From: an uncultured Eubacteriales bacterium
GTDB taxonomy: Bacteria > Bacillota > Clostridia > Oscillospirales > CAG-272
NCBI GenBank assembly: GCA_934467435.1
Contig: CAKSLR010000002.1
Coordinates: 1-42,236, forward strand
Direction: 5' to 3'
DNA length: 42,236 bases
This document shows positions 1-7,580 of this stretch, piece by piece; within the stretch, counting starts at the first letter, position 1, and the number at the start of each line of letters is the position of its first letter. The position numbers were made by a program, and so were the translations under genes. Under the pieces are notes generated by a model, which did not search any database, was not told the origin of the DNA, and saw only the letters and a list, made by a program, of their open reading frames with translations.

Positions 1-446
1 TCATCTACGACTTTTTTGACGCACTGAAGAGCCGCAGCAAAGGATATGCTTCCCTGGATTACGAATTTGACGGCTACCGCCCGAGCAAACTGGTGAAACT
101 CGACTTTCTTCTGAACGGCGACCCGGTCGATGCCCTCTCCTTCATCGTGCATGAGGAAAAGGCATACACCCGCGCCCGCAAGATTGCGGAAAAGTTGAAA
201 GACAACATTCCGCGCCAGTTGTTTGAGATTCCGATTCAGGCAGCCATCGGCTCCAAAGTGATTGCCCGCGAAACGGTCAAAGCCATGCGCAAGGATGTGC
301 TGGCAAAGTGCTACGGCGGCGACATTACGCGAAAGAAAAAACTGCTGGAGAAGCAGAAAGAGGGCAAAAAGAAGATGCGCCGTCTCGGCTCGGTAGAAGT
401 CACGCCTGAGGCATTTATGGCGGTTCTGAAACTGGATGACGAATAA
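1..446 (+). CDS. lepA: Elongation factor 4 (LepA), C-terminal part, 5' truncated by window edge
   Basis: This is the last ~147 residues of LepA, the membrane-associated ribosomal back-translocating GTPase. The reading frame is open from base 3 and the first two bases are a partial codon. The visible part covers the end of the EF-G domain V-like region (SLDYEFDGYRPSKLVKLDFL) and the LepA-specific C-terminal domain with RQLFEIPIQAAIG, the KAMRKDVLAKCYGGD block and the basic tail ITRKKKLLEKQKEGKK that docks near the tRNA acceptor stem. This C-terminal domain separates LepA from EF-G. The GTPase domain lies outside the window. A strong terminator follows immediately. Identification is by family recognition and is secure. 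Confidence 0.97.
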   Translation, partial: IYDFFDALKSRSKGYASLDYEFDGYRPSKLVKLDFLLNGDPVDALSFIVHEEKAYTRARKIAEKLKDNIPRQLFEIPIQAAIGSKVIARETVKAMRKDVLAKCYGGDITRKKKLLEKQKEGKKKMRRLGSVEVTPEAFMAVLKLDDE

Positions 447-475
447 AAGAACCGCCCCGCATGGGGCGGTTCTTT
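447..475 (+). terminator. Rho-independent terminator after lepA
   Basis: A perfect 12-bp stem (AAGAACCGCCCC with its complement) around a GCAT tetraloop starts one base after the lepA stop codon and its 3' arm ends in TTCTTT. It sits between lepA and hemW, so hemW may depend on readthrough or a promoter not seen. Confidence 0.85.
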
Positions 476-494
476 GCAAAAAAGGAGTGCGCGC

Positions 495-1628
495 ATGGAA
501 AAACCGACCCTTTCGCTTTACCTTCACATTCCCTTTTGCCGTTCCAAGTGCCGCTATTGCGATTTTTGCTCGTTCCCCGGCATGACCGAAACTGTAATAC
601 GGCGCTACGCCGCCGCCCTGGGGGCGGAATTGCGCGCCGGTGCGGCGGAGGCGGAGGGCTACACCGTTTCCACCGTGTTTTTCGGAGGCGGTACCCCAAC
701 GCTGCTGCCGACCGACACCATCTCGGAACTGGCGGAGATCATCCGCACCCGGTATCCGCTTTCGGATGACGTGGAATGGACAGCGGAGATGAACCCCGCC
801 ACAGCGGACGAAGAAAAACTGCGCGCCATGCGGCGTTGCGGTTTTAACCGTCTCAGCGTGGGCATGCAAAGCGCGCATGACGCCGAACTTGCGCTGCTCG
901 GTCGGGCGCACCGGATGAAGGAGACCGAGGCAACGTGGGAAGCTGCGGCGGCAGCCGGCTTTACGGAACGGAATCTTGACCTGATGTTTGGCATTCCCGG
1001 TGAAACGCCGGAAAGTTTTGCCGTGTCCCTCTCCCGCGCGATTGCCATGCGCCCCACTCATCTTTCGGTCTATTCGCTGCAAATTGAAGAAGGGACCCCG
1101 TTTGCACGGGAGAGGGATTCCCTGCCCCTGCCGCGGGAGGAGGAAGAGGAGGAGATGGCAGAGCTTCTCTATCGCATGACGGAGGAAGCGGGCTACCGGC
1201 GATACGAGATCAGCAACTTCGCCCTGCCGGGGCACGAATGCCGCCACAATCTGACCTACTGGCGCATGACCGATTACCGCGGGTTCGGCATTGCCGCCCA
1301 TTCGCTGATGGGAAGCCGGCGGTTCTATAACGGAACTTCCCTGTCCGCGTTCCTTGAAAACCCGCTCGGCGTGCGGGAAGAGGAAGAGACGCTGACCCCC
1401 GCCATAAGGGAGGAGGAAACCGTGATGCTGGGGCTGCGCCTGACAGCAGGCATCGGCGAAACGGAATTTTCCCGTGCGTTCGGGCTCGGTTTTTTTGCCG
1501 CCTACGGGAGCCGTCTGACTCCCCTGATGCAAAAAGGGCTGGTGGGGCGGGCAGGTGAGCGCACCTTTCTCACCCCCCGCGGCATGGCGCTCTCCACCGC
1601 GGTGCTGGCGGAGATCCTTCGGGACTAG
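495..1628 (+). CDS. hemW: HemW-type radical SAM heme chaperone (coproporphyrinogen oxidase-like)
   Basis: A 377-residue radical SAM protein of the HemW/HemN family. The 4Fe-4S/SAM motif is HIPFCRSKCRYCDF near residues 14-27 (CxxxCxYC followed by F, the HemW pattern, where HemN has a fourth Cys). The glycine motif FFGGGTPTLL and the HemW blocks NRLSVGMQS, DLMFGIPGETPES and the NLTYWR signature (HNLTYWRMTDYRGFG) follow. HemW proteins bind heme and deliver it to haem enzymes; they were long misannotated as oxygen-independent coproporphyrinogen oxidases. The start ATG is preceded by AAAGGAG at 480-486 with eight bases of spacing; an upstream in-frame TTG at 474 lies inside the lepA terminator and is rejected. 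The lepA-hemW order is common in Bacillota (established knowledge). Confidence 0.93.
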   Translation: MEKPTLSLYLHIPFCRSKCRYCDFCSFPGMTETVIRRYAAALGAELRAGAAEAEGYTVSTVFFGGGTPTLLPTDTISELAEIIRTRYPLSDDVEWTAEMNPATADEEKLRAMRRCGFNRLSVGMQSAHDAELALLGRAHRMKETEATWEAAAAAGFTERNLDLMFGIPGETPESFAVSLSRAIAMRPTHLSVYSLQIEEGTPFARERDSLPLPREEEEEEMAELLYRMTEEAGYRRYEISNFALPGHECRHNLTYWRMTDYRGFGIAAHSLMGSRRFYNGTSLSAFLENPLGVREEEETLTPAIREEETVMLGLRLTAGIGETEFSRAFGLGFFAAYGSRLTPLMQKGLVGRAGERTFLTPRGMALSTAVLAEILRD

Positions 1629-1655
1629 GGGCAGGAATTTTCTCATGAAAATCTA

Positions 1656-1684
1656 TTGACAATATCCGATTTTCTTGATAAAAT
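1656..1684 (+). promoter_or_regulatory. SigA-type promoter of the DUF1292 gene, followed by a 12-bp palindrome
   Basis: TTGACA (1656-1661) and TAAAAT (1679-1684) are separated by exactly 17 bases. The perfect palindrome TATACTAGTATA (1699-1710) lies 14 bases past the -10 box, so it overlaps the first transcribed bases and could be an operator. Confidence 0.82.
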
Positions 1685-1714
1685 AAAGGCAGTGGGAATA
1701 TACTAGTATAAGAA

Positions 1715-1744
1715 AAGGAGTATCCTTCGGCGCCACGCCGGAGG
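1715..1744 (+). promoter_or_regulatory. Competing leader hairpins masking the DUF1292 ribosome site
   Basis: Hairpin A pairs AAGGA (1715-1719) with TCCTT (1723-1727). Hairpin B pairs CCTTCGGCG (1724-1732) with CGCCGGAGG (1736-1744), nine pairs with one G-U, loop CCA. B contains the GGAGG used to start translation at 1755. A and B share bases 1724-1727, so only one can form fully. The pairing is seen directly; a switching role is inference. Confidence 0.5.
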
Positions 1745-1754
1745 TGTGGCTGAG

Positions 1755-2066
1755 ATGGCAGATATTCTGAACGAAAATGAAGAACCCGTAGAGGAAGACG
1801 GCGCATACGTCTATACCCTGACCGATGAAGAGGGGAACGAACACGAGTTTGTGTTGCTGATGTGCGATGAAGTGGACGGTAAGACCTATTACGCCATGGC
1901 ACCGAACGATGAGCCGGACAGTGAGGAATACGTCATTCTGCGTGCGGAAGAAGAGAGCGAGGACGATGTTTCTCTGGTTTCGATTGATGATGACGACGAG
2001 TTTGAGCGCGTCTCCTCGTACTTTGACGATAAACTCTTCGGCGACGTAGATTACGACGCCGAGTAA
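1755..2066 (+). CDS. DUF1292 family acidic small protein
   Basis: A 103-residue, strongly acidic protein of the DUF1292 family (B. subtilis YrzB type), found across Bacillota with no firm biochemical role. The core is a beta-rich unit: YTLTDEEGNEHEFVLLMCDEVDGKTYYAMAP, then EYVILRAEEES and a C-terminal stretch of Asp/Glu (IDDDDEFERVSSYFDD). No signal peptide or membrane segment. ATG at 1755 has GGAGG at 1740-1744; an in-frame GTG at 1746 lies too close to that site. It has its own promoter and a folded leader, and is followed at once by the 6S RNA gene. Function is unknown; the tight leader control is the main clue. Confidence 0.85.
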   Translation: MADILNENEEPVEEDGAYVYTLTDEEGNEHEFVLLMCDEVDGKTYYAMAPNDEPDSEEYVILRAEEESEDDVSLVSIDDDDEFERVSSYFDDKLFGDVDYDAE

Positions 2067-2091
2067 TTCCCCGAAAAAAAATCAACATCCT

Positions 2092-2299
2092 TCCTGCTTA
2101 GTTTGTGATAGGGTCGGTTTTGGACCTACAAGATATTTTTTGGAGTCCGTTACTTCGTGAAATGGGTATGCAGACCTCCCGCCGCGCGCCGCCTTTGCCG
2201 CGCGCGGCGGACGCTGGGAGCACAAAATGACCGAGAGGACACCTACCTTGCACATGCAGGGTTAAATACTTGCTCTACACGGCTCGGCGGGATTTTTTT
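2092..2299 (+). ncRNA. ssrS: 6S RNA (regulator of RNA polymerase), with built-in terminator
   Basis: A ~208-base non-coding gene. The ends form a long closing stem: 2092-2107 (TCCTGC...TTGTG) pairs with 2278-2292 (CACGGCTCGGCGGGA) with a few wobbles, one mismatch and one bulge, and is followed by seven T, acting as terminator. Inside, TCGGTTTTG near 2113 can pair with CAAAATGACCGA near 2223-2234, and a GC-rich terminal stem sits near 2185-2210 (GCCGCGCGC/GCGCGCGGC). The 3' side carries the small hairpin CCTTGC-acat-GCAGGG, matching the conserved CCUUG...CAAGG element on the 3' side of the 6S central bubble in E. coli. 6S RNA mimics an open promoter and binds sigma-70-type holoenzyme. No clear promoter is seen just upstream, so it may be cotranscribed with the DUF1292 gene and processed. 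Confidence 0.72.
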
Positions 2300-2349
2300 A
2301 TATCCGAAATCGTCAAAAATCCATATAAAAAGACAAGGAGAAACATAAA

Positions 2350-3651
2350 ATGGGATTGATTCGTGCAATCGCCGGCGCGGCATCCTCCGTGACGGCGGAT
2401 CAGTGGAGAGAGTTTTTTACCTGTGACTCTCTTTCGGACGATGTGCTGGTGGCAAAAGGCACCATGCAGACCGAGGGACGCGGCTTCTTCCGCCGCAACA
2501 AAGCATCGACCGACATCATCACAAGCGGCTCGGTCATCAACGTCAATGAAGGGCAGGCCGCCATTATCCTCGACAACGGCAAAATCGTGGAATTCTGTGC
2601 CGAGGCGGGCAAGTTCCAGTGGGACTCTTCCTCCGAGCCGTCGGTCTTCTGCGGGCAGTTCTTCAAGGGAGTAGCGGAATCCTTCAAGCAGATCGGCTAC
2701 CGCTTTACCTTCGGCGGCGACCTTGGCTCACAGCAGCGGGTCTATTACATCAACACCAAGGAAATCAAGGGCAACAAGTTCGGCACCTCCACCCCCATGC
2801 CTTATGATGACCCCTATTACAAAACCGCGCTGTATCTTCGTTATTTCGGGCAGTATTCCTTCAAAATTACCGACCCGATCCGATTCTTCTCTTCCATTGC
2901 CGGCAACGTGACCGACACCTACACCCGTGCGGAACTGGTCGATATGTGCACGGACGAATTTATGACGGCGCTGGACAGCGCCCTTTCCCTGTGTGCGGCG
3001 GAAGGCATAAAATTCTCCCTGCTGCCCACCAAGCAGCGCGAACTTGCCCACTATATGAGTGAAACGCTGGACGCCGAGTGGCGGAAAAACCGCGGCATTG
3101 AAGTTGCCTCGGTTGCCCTTGCCAAAGTGACGCCCGACGACAAGAGCCGCGCACGCATTGAAGAGTTTGATACCAACGTGATGCACGCCAACCCCGGCGC
3201 GATGGCGGGCGGTCTTGCCTATGCCCAGATGAAAGCCATGCAGGGCGCGGCCAACAATGCAAACGGTGCCATGAACGGCTTTGTCGGACTGGGAATGGCA
3301 AACCAGGCAATGGGTGGCGCCGGTACCCAGGCGACGTTGCTGGATCAGGCAAACCAACTGGCAAAAGAGCAGGCAAACGCCAAACCCGCCGCCCCCGCTG
3401 CCGATGCAGACGGCTGGGTGTGCCCGAAATGCGGCACGCAATGCAAGGGAAAATTCTGCCCTACCTGCGGTGAAAAGCGGAAGGATGCCCCCGCGGGCGG
3501 CTGGGTCTGCCCCGGTTGCGGCACCGCCTGCACCGGAAAATTCTGCCCCACCTGCGGGCAAAAGAAGCCCGAGGGATATACCTGCACCTGCGGCTACCAT
3601 GCCGAAAAGCCCTTTACATTCTGCCCGGAATGCGGTAAAAAACAGAACTGA
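2350..3651 (+). CDS. SPFH-domain protein with three C-terminal zinc ribbons (YdjI-like)
   Basis: A 433-residue protein. Residues ~25-275 match the bacterial SPFH (stomatin/prohibitin/flotillin) group typified by B. subtilis YdjI (FTCDSLSDDVLVAKG start, GSVINVNEGQAAIILDNGKI, DDPYYKTALYLRYFGQYSFK, NRGIEVASVALAKVTPDD). A Gly/Ala/Met-rich segment (~280-335) leads to three zinc ribbons: WVCPKCGTQC..FCPTCG, WVCPGCGTAC..FCPTCG and YTCTCGYH..FCPECG. There is no signal peptide; YdjI-type proteins sit on the inner membrane face and work with phage-shock-type PspA/YdjG systems (family knowledge), but no PspA gene is in the window. The start has AAGGAG at 2335-2340. The next gene begins 27 bases later and is probably cotranscribed. 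Confidence 0.88.
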   Translation: MGLIRAIAGAASSVTADQWREFFTCDSLSDDVLVAKGTMQTEGRGFFRRNKASTDIITSGSVINVNEGQAAIILDNGKIVEFCAEAGKFQWDSSSEPSVFCGQFFKGVAESFKQIGYRFTFGGDLGSQQRVYYINTKEIKGNKFGTSTPMPYDDPYYKTALYLRYFGQYSFKITDPIRFFSSIAGNVTDTYTRAELVDMCTDEFMTALDSALSLCAAEGIKFSLLPTKQRELAHYMSETLDAEWRKNRGIEVASVALAKVTPDDKSRARIEEFDTNVMHANPGAMAGGLAYAQMKAMQGAANNANGAMNGFVGLGMANQAMGGAGTQATLLDQANQLAKEQANAKPAAPAADADGWVCPKCGTQCKGKFCPTCGEKRKDAPAGGWVCPGCGTACTGKFCPTCGQKKPEGYTCTCGYHAEKPFTFCPECGKKQN

Positions 3652-3678
3652 TTTCCGAAGGCAAAACTGCGGAGATTT

Positions 3679-4770
3679 ATGAAAAAGATCAAGGTCCTCA
3701 TCCTGCTGCTTACGCTCTGCCTCGCTCTGGTCGCCTGTGCGGGAACGGAAGGTTTTCCCGGCTCGTGCCGGGATTCGGGCGAGCGATTCGGTGCGCTTCT
3801 TGTTCGCCTTTTGCCGGGGGCATCGGCATCGGGGGGCGGGGGGACCGCCACAGGCGGCACCCCAAACGCGCTGCCGCCCGTCACCGGAGCAGACGCCACC
3901 CACTACTACTACGATCAGTTGGATGAGGGCGGGCGCACGGTTTACCGCGCCATTCTCGCCGACCCGCAGAACACCGCCGGCATCGAAATTCCGCTTTCCG
4001 GCGTGCTGGGAACCTTTTCATCGGAAGAAGAGCTGCAGCAGACCGTATCGGTGACAGTACAGTCTGCCCTGGACGCCCTGACCTATGACCATCCCGAGAT
4101 CTGCTGGATCCGGGTCGGCGGGGAGGGAGGATCGACCTTCCGCGTTTCTTCCCGCACCGAGACAACGGAAAGCGGAACCGTCTGCCGCCTGCAATCCCTG
4201 CGTTTTTTCATGGTGTGTGACGGAAACGCCGCCACGGTTGCCGAGGAACTCCGCGCGGCGGTTGTGGGGTTTGTTCCGGCCGGGGAGGACCGCTACACCA
4301 CCCTTTCCGCCATACAGAGCGCGCTGTGCCGCGGGGTCACCTACACCACCGGGGCGCCGCGTGCCCACAGTGCGGCGGGGGCGCTGCTCGACGGCAGCGC
4401 CGTTTGCGACGGGTACGCCAAAGCCTTTAAGTTGCTGTGCGACACCCGCGAGATTCCCTGTGTCATCGTAACCGGCATGGCGGTGCAGGCAAGCAGCTCC
4501 GAAGCGCATGCGTGGAACTATGTACAGATGGAGGATGGGAACTGGTACGCCGTGGATGTGACGTGGGATGACCGGGGGGAGGAAGTTTCCGATCGGTTTT
4601 TCCTGATCGGTTCCGGCACGGTCACCTCGTTTCAGAACGGAAGTTTTTCTGCCAGCCATCAACCGAGCGGCAAATTCTCAGGTGGTGACTACCCACCCTT
4701 CACCTACCCACCGCTTTCGTTTTCCCGCTACCGTAAGGCGGAAACGGCAGAAGAAAAAGACGGAACATGA
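3679..4770 (+). CDS. Lipoprotein with transglutaminase-like protease domain
   Basis: A 363-residue secreted lipoprotein. The N-terminus MKKIKVLILLLTLCLALVAC is a lipoprotein signal with lipobox LVAC (Cys20). A low-complexity Ser/Gly/Thr spacer follows, then an unrecognised ~150-residue region. Residues ~235-300 are a transglutaminase-core fold with the full triad: Cys in GSAVCDGYAKAFKLLC (~243), His in EAHAWNYV (~276) and Asp in WYAVDVTWDD (~294). Such domains in Clostridia act as cell-surface cysteine proteases or crosslinkers; the substrate is unknown. It starts after GCGGAG, 27 bases behind the SPFH gene, with no terminator between, and ends in the loop of a strong terminator. Confidence 0.87.
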   Translation: MKKIKVLILLLTLCLALVACAGTEGFPGSCRDSGERFGALLVRLLPGASASGGGGTATGGTPNALPPVTGADATHYYYDQLDEGGRTVYRAILADPQNTAGIEIPLSGVLGTFSSEEELQQTVSVTVQSALDALTYDHPEICWIRVGGEGGSTFRVSSRTETTESGTVCRLQSLRFFMVCDGNAATVAEELRAAVVGFVPAGEDRYTTLSAIQSALCRGVTYTTGAPRAHSAAGALLDGSAVCDGYAKAFKLLCDTREIPCVIVTGMAVQASSSEAHAWNYVQMEDGNWYAVDVTWDDRGEEVSDRFFLIGSGTVTSFQNGSFSASHQPSGKFSGGDYPPFTYPPLSFSRYRKAETAEEKDGT

Positions 4771-4784
4771 CGTTCCGTCTTTTT
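4754..4784. terminator. Bidirectional terminator between the lipoprotein and VTC genes
   Basis: A perfect 13-bp stem (AAAAAGACGGAAC with its complement) with loop ATGAC; A-rich on one side and T-rich on the other, so it can stop both converging transcripts. The lipoprotein stop codon TGA lies in the loop. Confidence 0.87.
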
Positions 4785-4786
4785 CG

Positions 4787-5509
4787 TTATGACTGCGGTG
4801 CAGGGGGCGTTCCACCCAACTTCTGCCAGTTTTTTTCGTAGATCTTGCCGTACTTGGAAAAACTGATACGGCGAATGCGGTAACGGTCCAGCATTTCACA
4901 GAGCCAAAGGGGAATGGCAGTCGCCGTTTTGATCTCCATCAGATGCTCCCCCGGGGAAAGAAGTTGCTCGCCCTCCATCCCCTCATGCAGCGCAACGCGG
5001 TCAAAGCGGTAGCGGATGGAAGAATCCATCGTCAGGCGCACATCCTCTGCGGGATTCTGCGCCGCATAGGCAATGCGGTCGTAGGCAAGGAACAGTTTCG
5101 GTACCGGGCGGTGGTACTCCATAAAATAGCGGATCTCCCGCATGATCTGCGAATCCAGGTTATCCGGGTAAATGCCGCGATCGAGAAAATCACACGCCAC
5201 GGTATAGGGCATGGTCTCCCGCCGCTTATACACAATGCCGTCGTACTTTTTCTTAATCTCAACAAACACATTGCTGCCGGAGGTTGGCACACCGTAACTG
5301 CGGACACGCAGTTTTTCCTTATAAAGGGGGCGGTCCATCGACATGCGGATCAGATTGAAAATATCGGTGTCATAATACACGTTACAGATCGTGTATTCCC
5401 CGTATTTATCCCCCTTCATGTGGGTAAGCAGTTCTGCCGTAAAATCCGCATACCGATCGGGGGGAATCATGTATTTCATTTCTTTTCGCGCAAAGACCAT
5501 GTTCGGCAT
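4787..5509 (-). CDS. VTC-domain polyphosphate polymerase-like protein
   Basis: A 240-residue cytoplasmic protein of the VTC/CYTH (triphosphate tunnel metalloenzyme) superfamily, the domain that makes polyphosphate in the yeast vacuolar transporter chaperone. N-terminal FARKEMKYMI gives the charged E-x-K strand; LRVRSYG, FVEIKKKYDGIVYKRRE supply further basic and acidic tunnel residues; MEIKTATAIPLWL and the YRIRRISFSKYG end are typical. Many clostridial homologues neighbour DUF4956 or CotH genes; here it stands alone. Start chosen at MPNMVF; a 23-residue upstream extension would run through the candidate -10 TATAAT (5544-5549, minus strand), so it is rejected. The ribosome site there is weak (GCGGGG). 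Polymer synthesis activity is inferred from family only. Confidence 0.85.
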   Translation of the reverse strand: MPNMVFARKEMKYMIPPDRYADFTAELLTHMKGDKYGEYTICNVYYDTDIFNLIRMSMDRPLYKEKLRVRSYGVPTSGSNVFVEIKKKYDGIVYKRRETMPYTVACDFLDRGIYPDNLDSQIMREIRYFMEYHRPVPKLFLAYDRIAYAAQNPAEDVRLTMDSSIRYRFDRVALHEGMEGEQLLSPGEHLMEIKTATAIPLWLCEMLDRYRIRRISFSKYGKIYEKNWQKLGGTPPAPQS

Positions 5510-5543
5510 ACCGCTACCCCGCTTTTTCAAAACACTTACGTAT

Positions 5544-5549
5544 ATTATA
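5544..5549 (-). promoter_or_regulatory. Candidate -10 box for the VTC gene
   Basis: A perfect TATAAT on the minus strand 35 bases upstream of the chosen start; no good -35 hexamer at normal spacing, so the call is tentative. Confidence 0.4.
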
Positions 5550-5615
5550 CATAGGTTTCCCCCGCAGTTTATGAACACACTGTGAATTTCAGCGCAGAAA
5601 AAGCGAAGGAATCCC

Positions 5616-5644
5616 TTGATTTCATTTCAAAAATGTAGTATAAT
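5616..5644 (+). promoter_or_regulatory. SigA-type promoter of dxs
   Basis: TTGATT (5616-5621), 17-base spacer, TATAAT (5639-5644), 40 bases upstream of the dxs ATG. Confidence 0.82.
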
Positions 5645-5683
5645 AAAAAGGTGTGAAATCCAAGACCGAAAGGAGCGCGCCGC

Positions 5684-7552
5684 ATGGCAGAGAAAAAGAC
5701 CGTTTATCTGGATGCCATTCATTCGCCCGCCGACCTGCGCGCCCTGCCGGACGCTGCCATGCCCGCACTGGCGGAGGAGATCCGCGCCTTTCTCATCGAT
5801 CACGTCCGGGAGAGCGGCGGGCATCTTGCCTCCAACCTCGGCGTGGTGGAACTGACCCTGGCGCTGCACCGGGTCTTTGATACCCCGCGTGACCATCTGA
5901 TTTTTGATGTGGGGCACCAGTGCTACGTACATAAAATGCTGACCGGGCGTGCCGACCGTTTTGAACAGTTGCGGCAGGTAGGCGGTCTTTCCGGCTTTAC
6001 CAGCCGGCGGGAAAGCCCCTACGACCCCTTTGGGGCGGGGCACAGCAGCACCTCGGTCTCTGCCGCCCTCGGTTTTGCGGAAGCAGACCGCATGGCAGGG
6101 CGGGATGCCTATACGGTTGCCGTGATCGGAGACGGCGCGTTTACCGGCGGCATGGTGCATGAGGCGCTGAATAATTGCCGCTCCGACCTGCCCCTGATTG
6201 TTGTGCTGAACGAAAACGAAATGTCGATTTCCCGCAACACGGGGGCGTTTGCCCGCTATCTCGCAACCATCCGCGCCACCCATACCTACCTGACCACCAA
6301 GCGGCGCACGGCTGCCTTTTTGCGCCGTCTGCCCCTGGTTGGACAGCCGCTGTACCGCGCGGTACGCCGCTTCACCCTGCGGCTGAAACACAACATTTAC
6401 AAAAGCAATTATTTTGAGGATCTCGGTTTCCTTTAACTCGGTCCGATTGACGGAAACGATTACGCCCAGGTCGCCCGCGCCCTTTACCGTGCCCGGGCGC
6501 GCCACAGCGCCGTTGTCGTGCACATCAAAACCAAGAAGGGCAAGGGCTATGCCCCCGCAGAGGAAGAGGCGTGTGCCTACCACAGCGTCAGCCCCAGCCG
6601 TACCCCCGTGCCGGACATCACGTTTCACCGCGTGTTCGGGGAGGAACTGATCCGCCTTGCCAGGCAGGATACCCGCATCACCGCCATCACCGCCGCCATG
6701 GGGCTGGGCTGCGGGCTGGACGGTTTCCGCGCCACCTTCCCCGACCGTTTTTTTGACGTCGGAATTGCGGAGGAACACGCTGTCACCTTTGCGGCGGGGC
6801 TGGCAGCGAACGGGGCGCTTCCCTGTTTCGCGGTCTATTCGACCTTTCTCCAGCGTGCCTACGACAACGTGCTGCATGACGTGGCGCTGCAAAATCTGCC
6901 GGTCAAACTTTTTATCGACCGGGCGGGACTTGCCCCGGCGGACGGCGCAACCCACCACGGCATTTTTGATGTCAGTTTTCTTTCCGCCATTCCCAACCTG
7001 CGCCTCTATGCACCGGCTTGCTTCGGTTCGCTGCGCGCCATCATGCGTGAGGTGTTTTCTTCTCCCGCCCCCTGCGCGGTGCGGTACCCGAACGCAACGG
7101 AGGACCCCCGCGTTGCCGCCGTTTTCTATCCCGACGGTGATTTTGCCGCGTTCGGGGTACGGGCGGATTTTTCTGCCGAGAATCCGCCGCCGAACATCGT
7201 TCTGACCTACGGTTCGATTGTGCGGGAAGCGCTGGACGCGAAGGAAACGGCGGGCGCCGACCGCGTGGGTATTCTGCTGCTCGAATCGCTCAAGCCCTAC
7301 ACCGAACTGGTCGCGCGGATTCGCCCCTACCTGCGCAAAAAAACCCGCCTGATTTACCTGGAAGAGGGGATTCTTGCCGGCGGTGCCGGCGAAGAAATCT
7401 CCCGCACCCTGCGGGAGGCGATGGGGGCGGAATATCCCGAAGAAGAGCGTTTTCTTGCCATCCGCGACCATTTTGCCACGCCGGATACGCCCGTTTCCCT
7501 TTATCGCTATTGCGGCATCAGCGCACTGGATGTTCTTGAAAATATGAAATAA
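5684..7552 (+). pseudogene. dxs: 1-deoxy-D-xylulose-5-phosphate synthase, interrupted by an in-frame TAA
   Basis: Full-length Dxs (622 codons, normal ~620) split by one stop at 6434-6436. The halves (5684-6436 and the continuation, whose first downstream start-like codon is GTG at 6518) are in the same frame. Dxs joins pyruvate and glyceraldehyde-3-phosphate using thiamine diphosphate, the first MEP isoprenoid step. Visible motifs: SGGHLASNLGVVELT, DVGHQCYVHKMLTGR, GAGHSSTSVSAALG, the ThDP motif GDGAFTGGMVHEALNN, then FDVGIAEEHAVTFAAG, STFLQRAYDNVLHDV and RAGLAPADGATHHG. The stop replaces the usually conserved Tyr of GFxYxGPxDG (here GFL-stop-LGPIDGND), one base from TAC or TAT. Everything else is intact, so the lesion is recent, an assembly error, or read through. 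Start ATG follows AAAGGAG. No second dxs is in the window. Confidence 0.88.
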
Positions 7553-7578
7553 AAAAGCAGCCCGAGGGCTGCTTTTTT
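7551..7578. terminator. Bidirectional terminator between dxs and tgt
   Basis: Stem AAAAAAGCAGCC / GGCTGCTTTTTT with a CGAG loop, between converging genes; works in both directions. Confidence 0.85.
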
Positions 7579-7580
7579 AT

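Noticed and set aside
2728..3903. Long minus-strand open frame (391 residues) opposite the SPFH gene
   Set aside because: It lies antisense to a well-identified gene, has no ribosome site or domain, and arises from GC-rich codon bias. The same holds for long antisense frames over dxs (5627-7471), nrdD (17096-18556), the large membrane protein (24906-26606) and trkH (39315-40850).
5684..7552. Stop-codon reassignment as the reason for the interrupted dxs and InlB-repeat genes
   Set aside because: TAA and TGA are both used as normal, well-placed stops in many genes here (lepA, hemW and dxs itself with TAA; the transglutaminase lipoprotein, coaX and GH5 genes with TGA), so neither codon is generally read as an amino acid.
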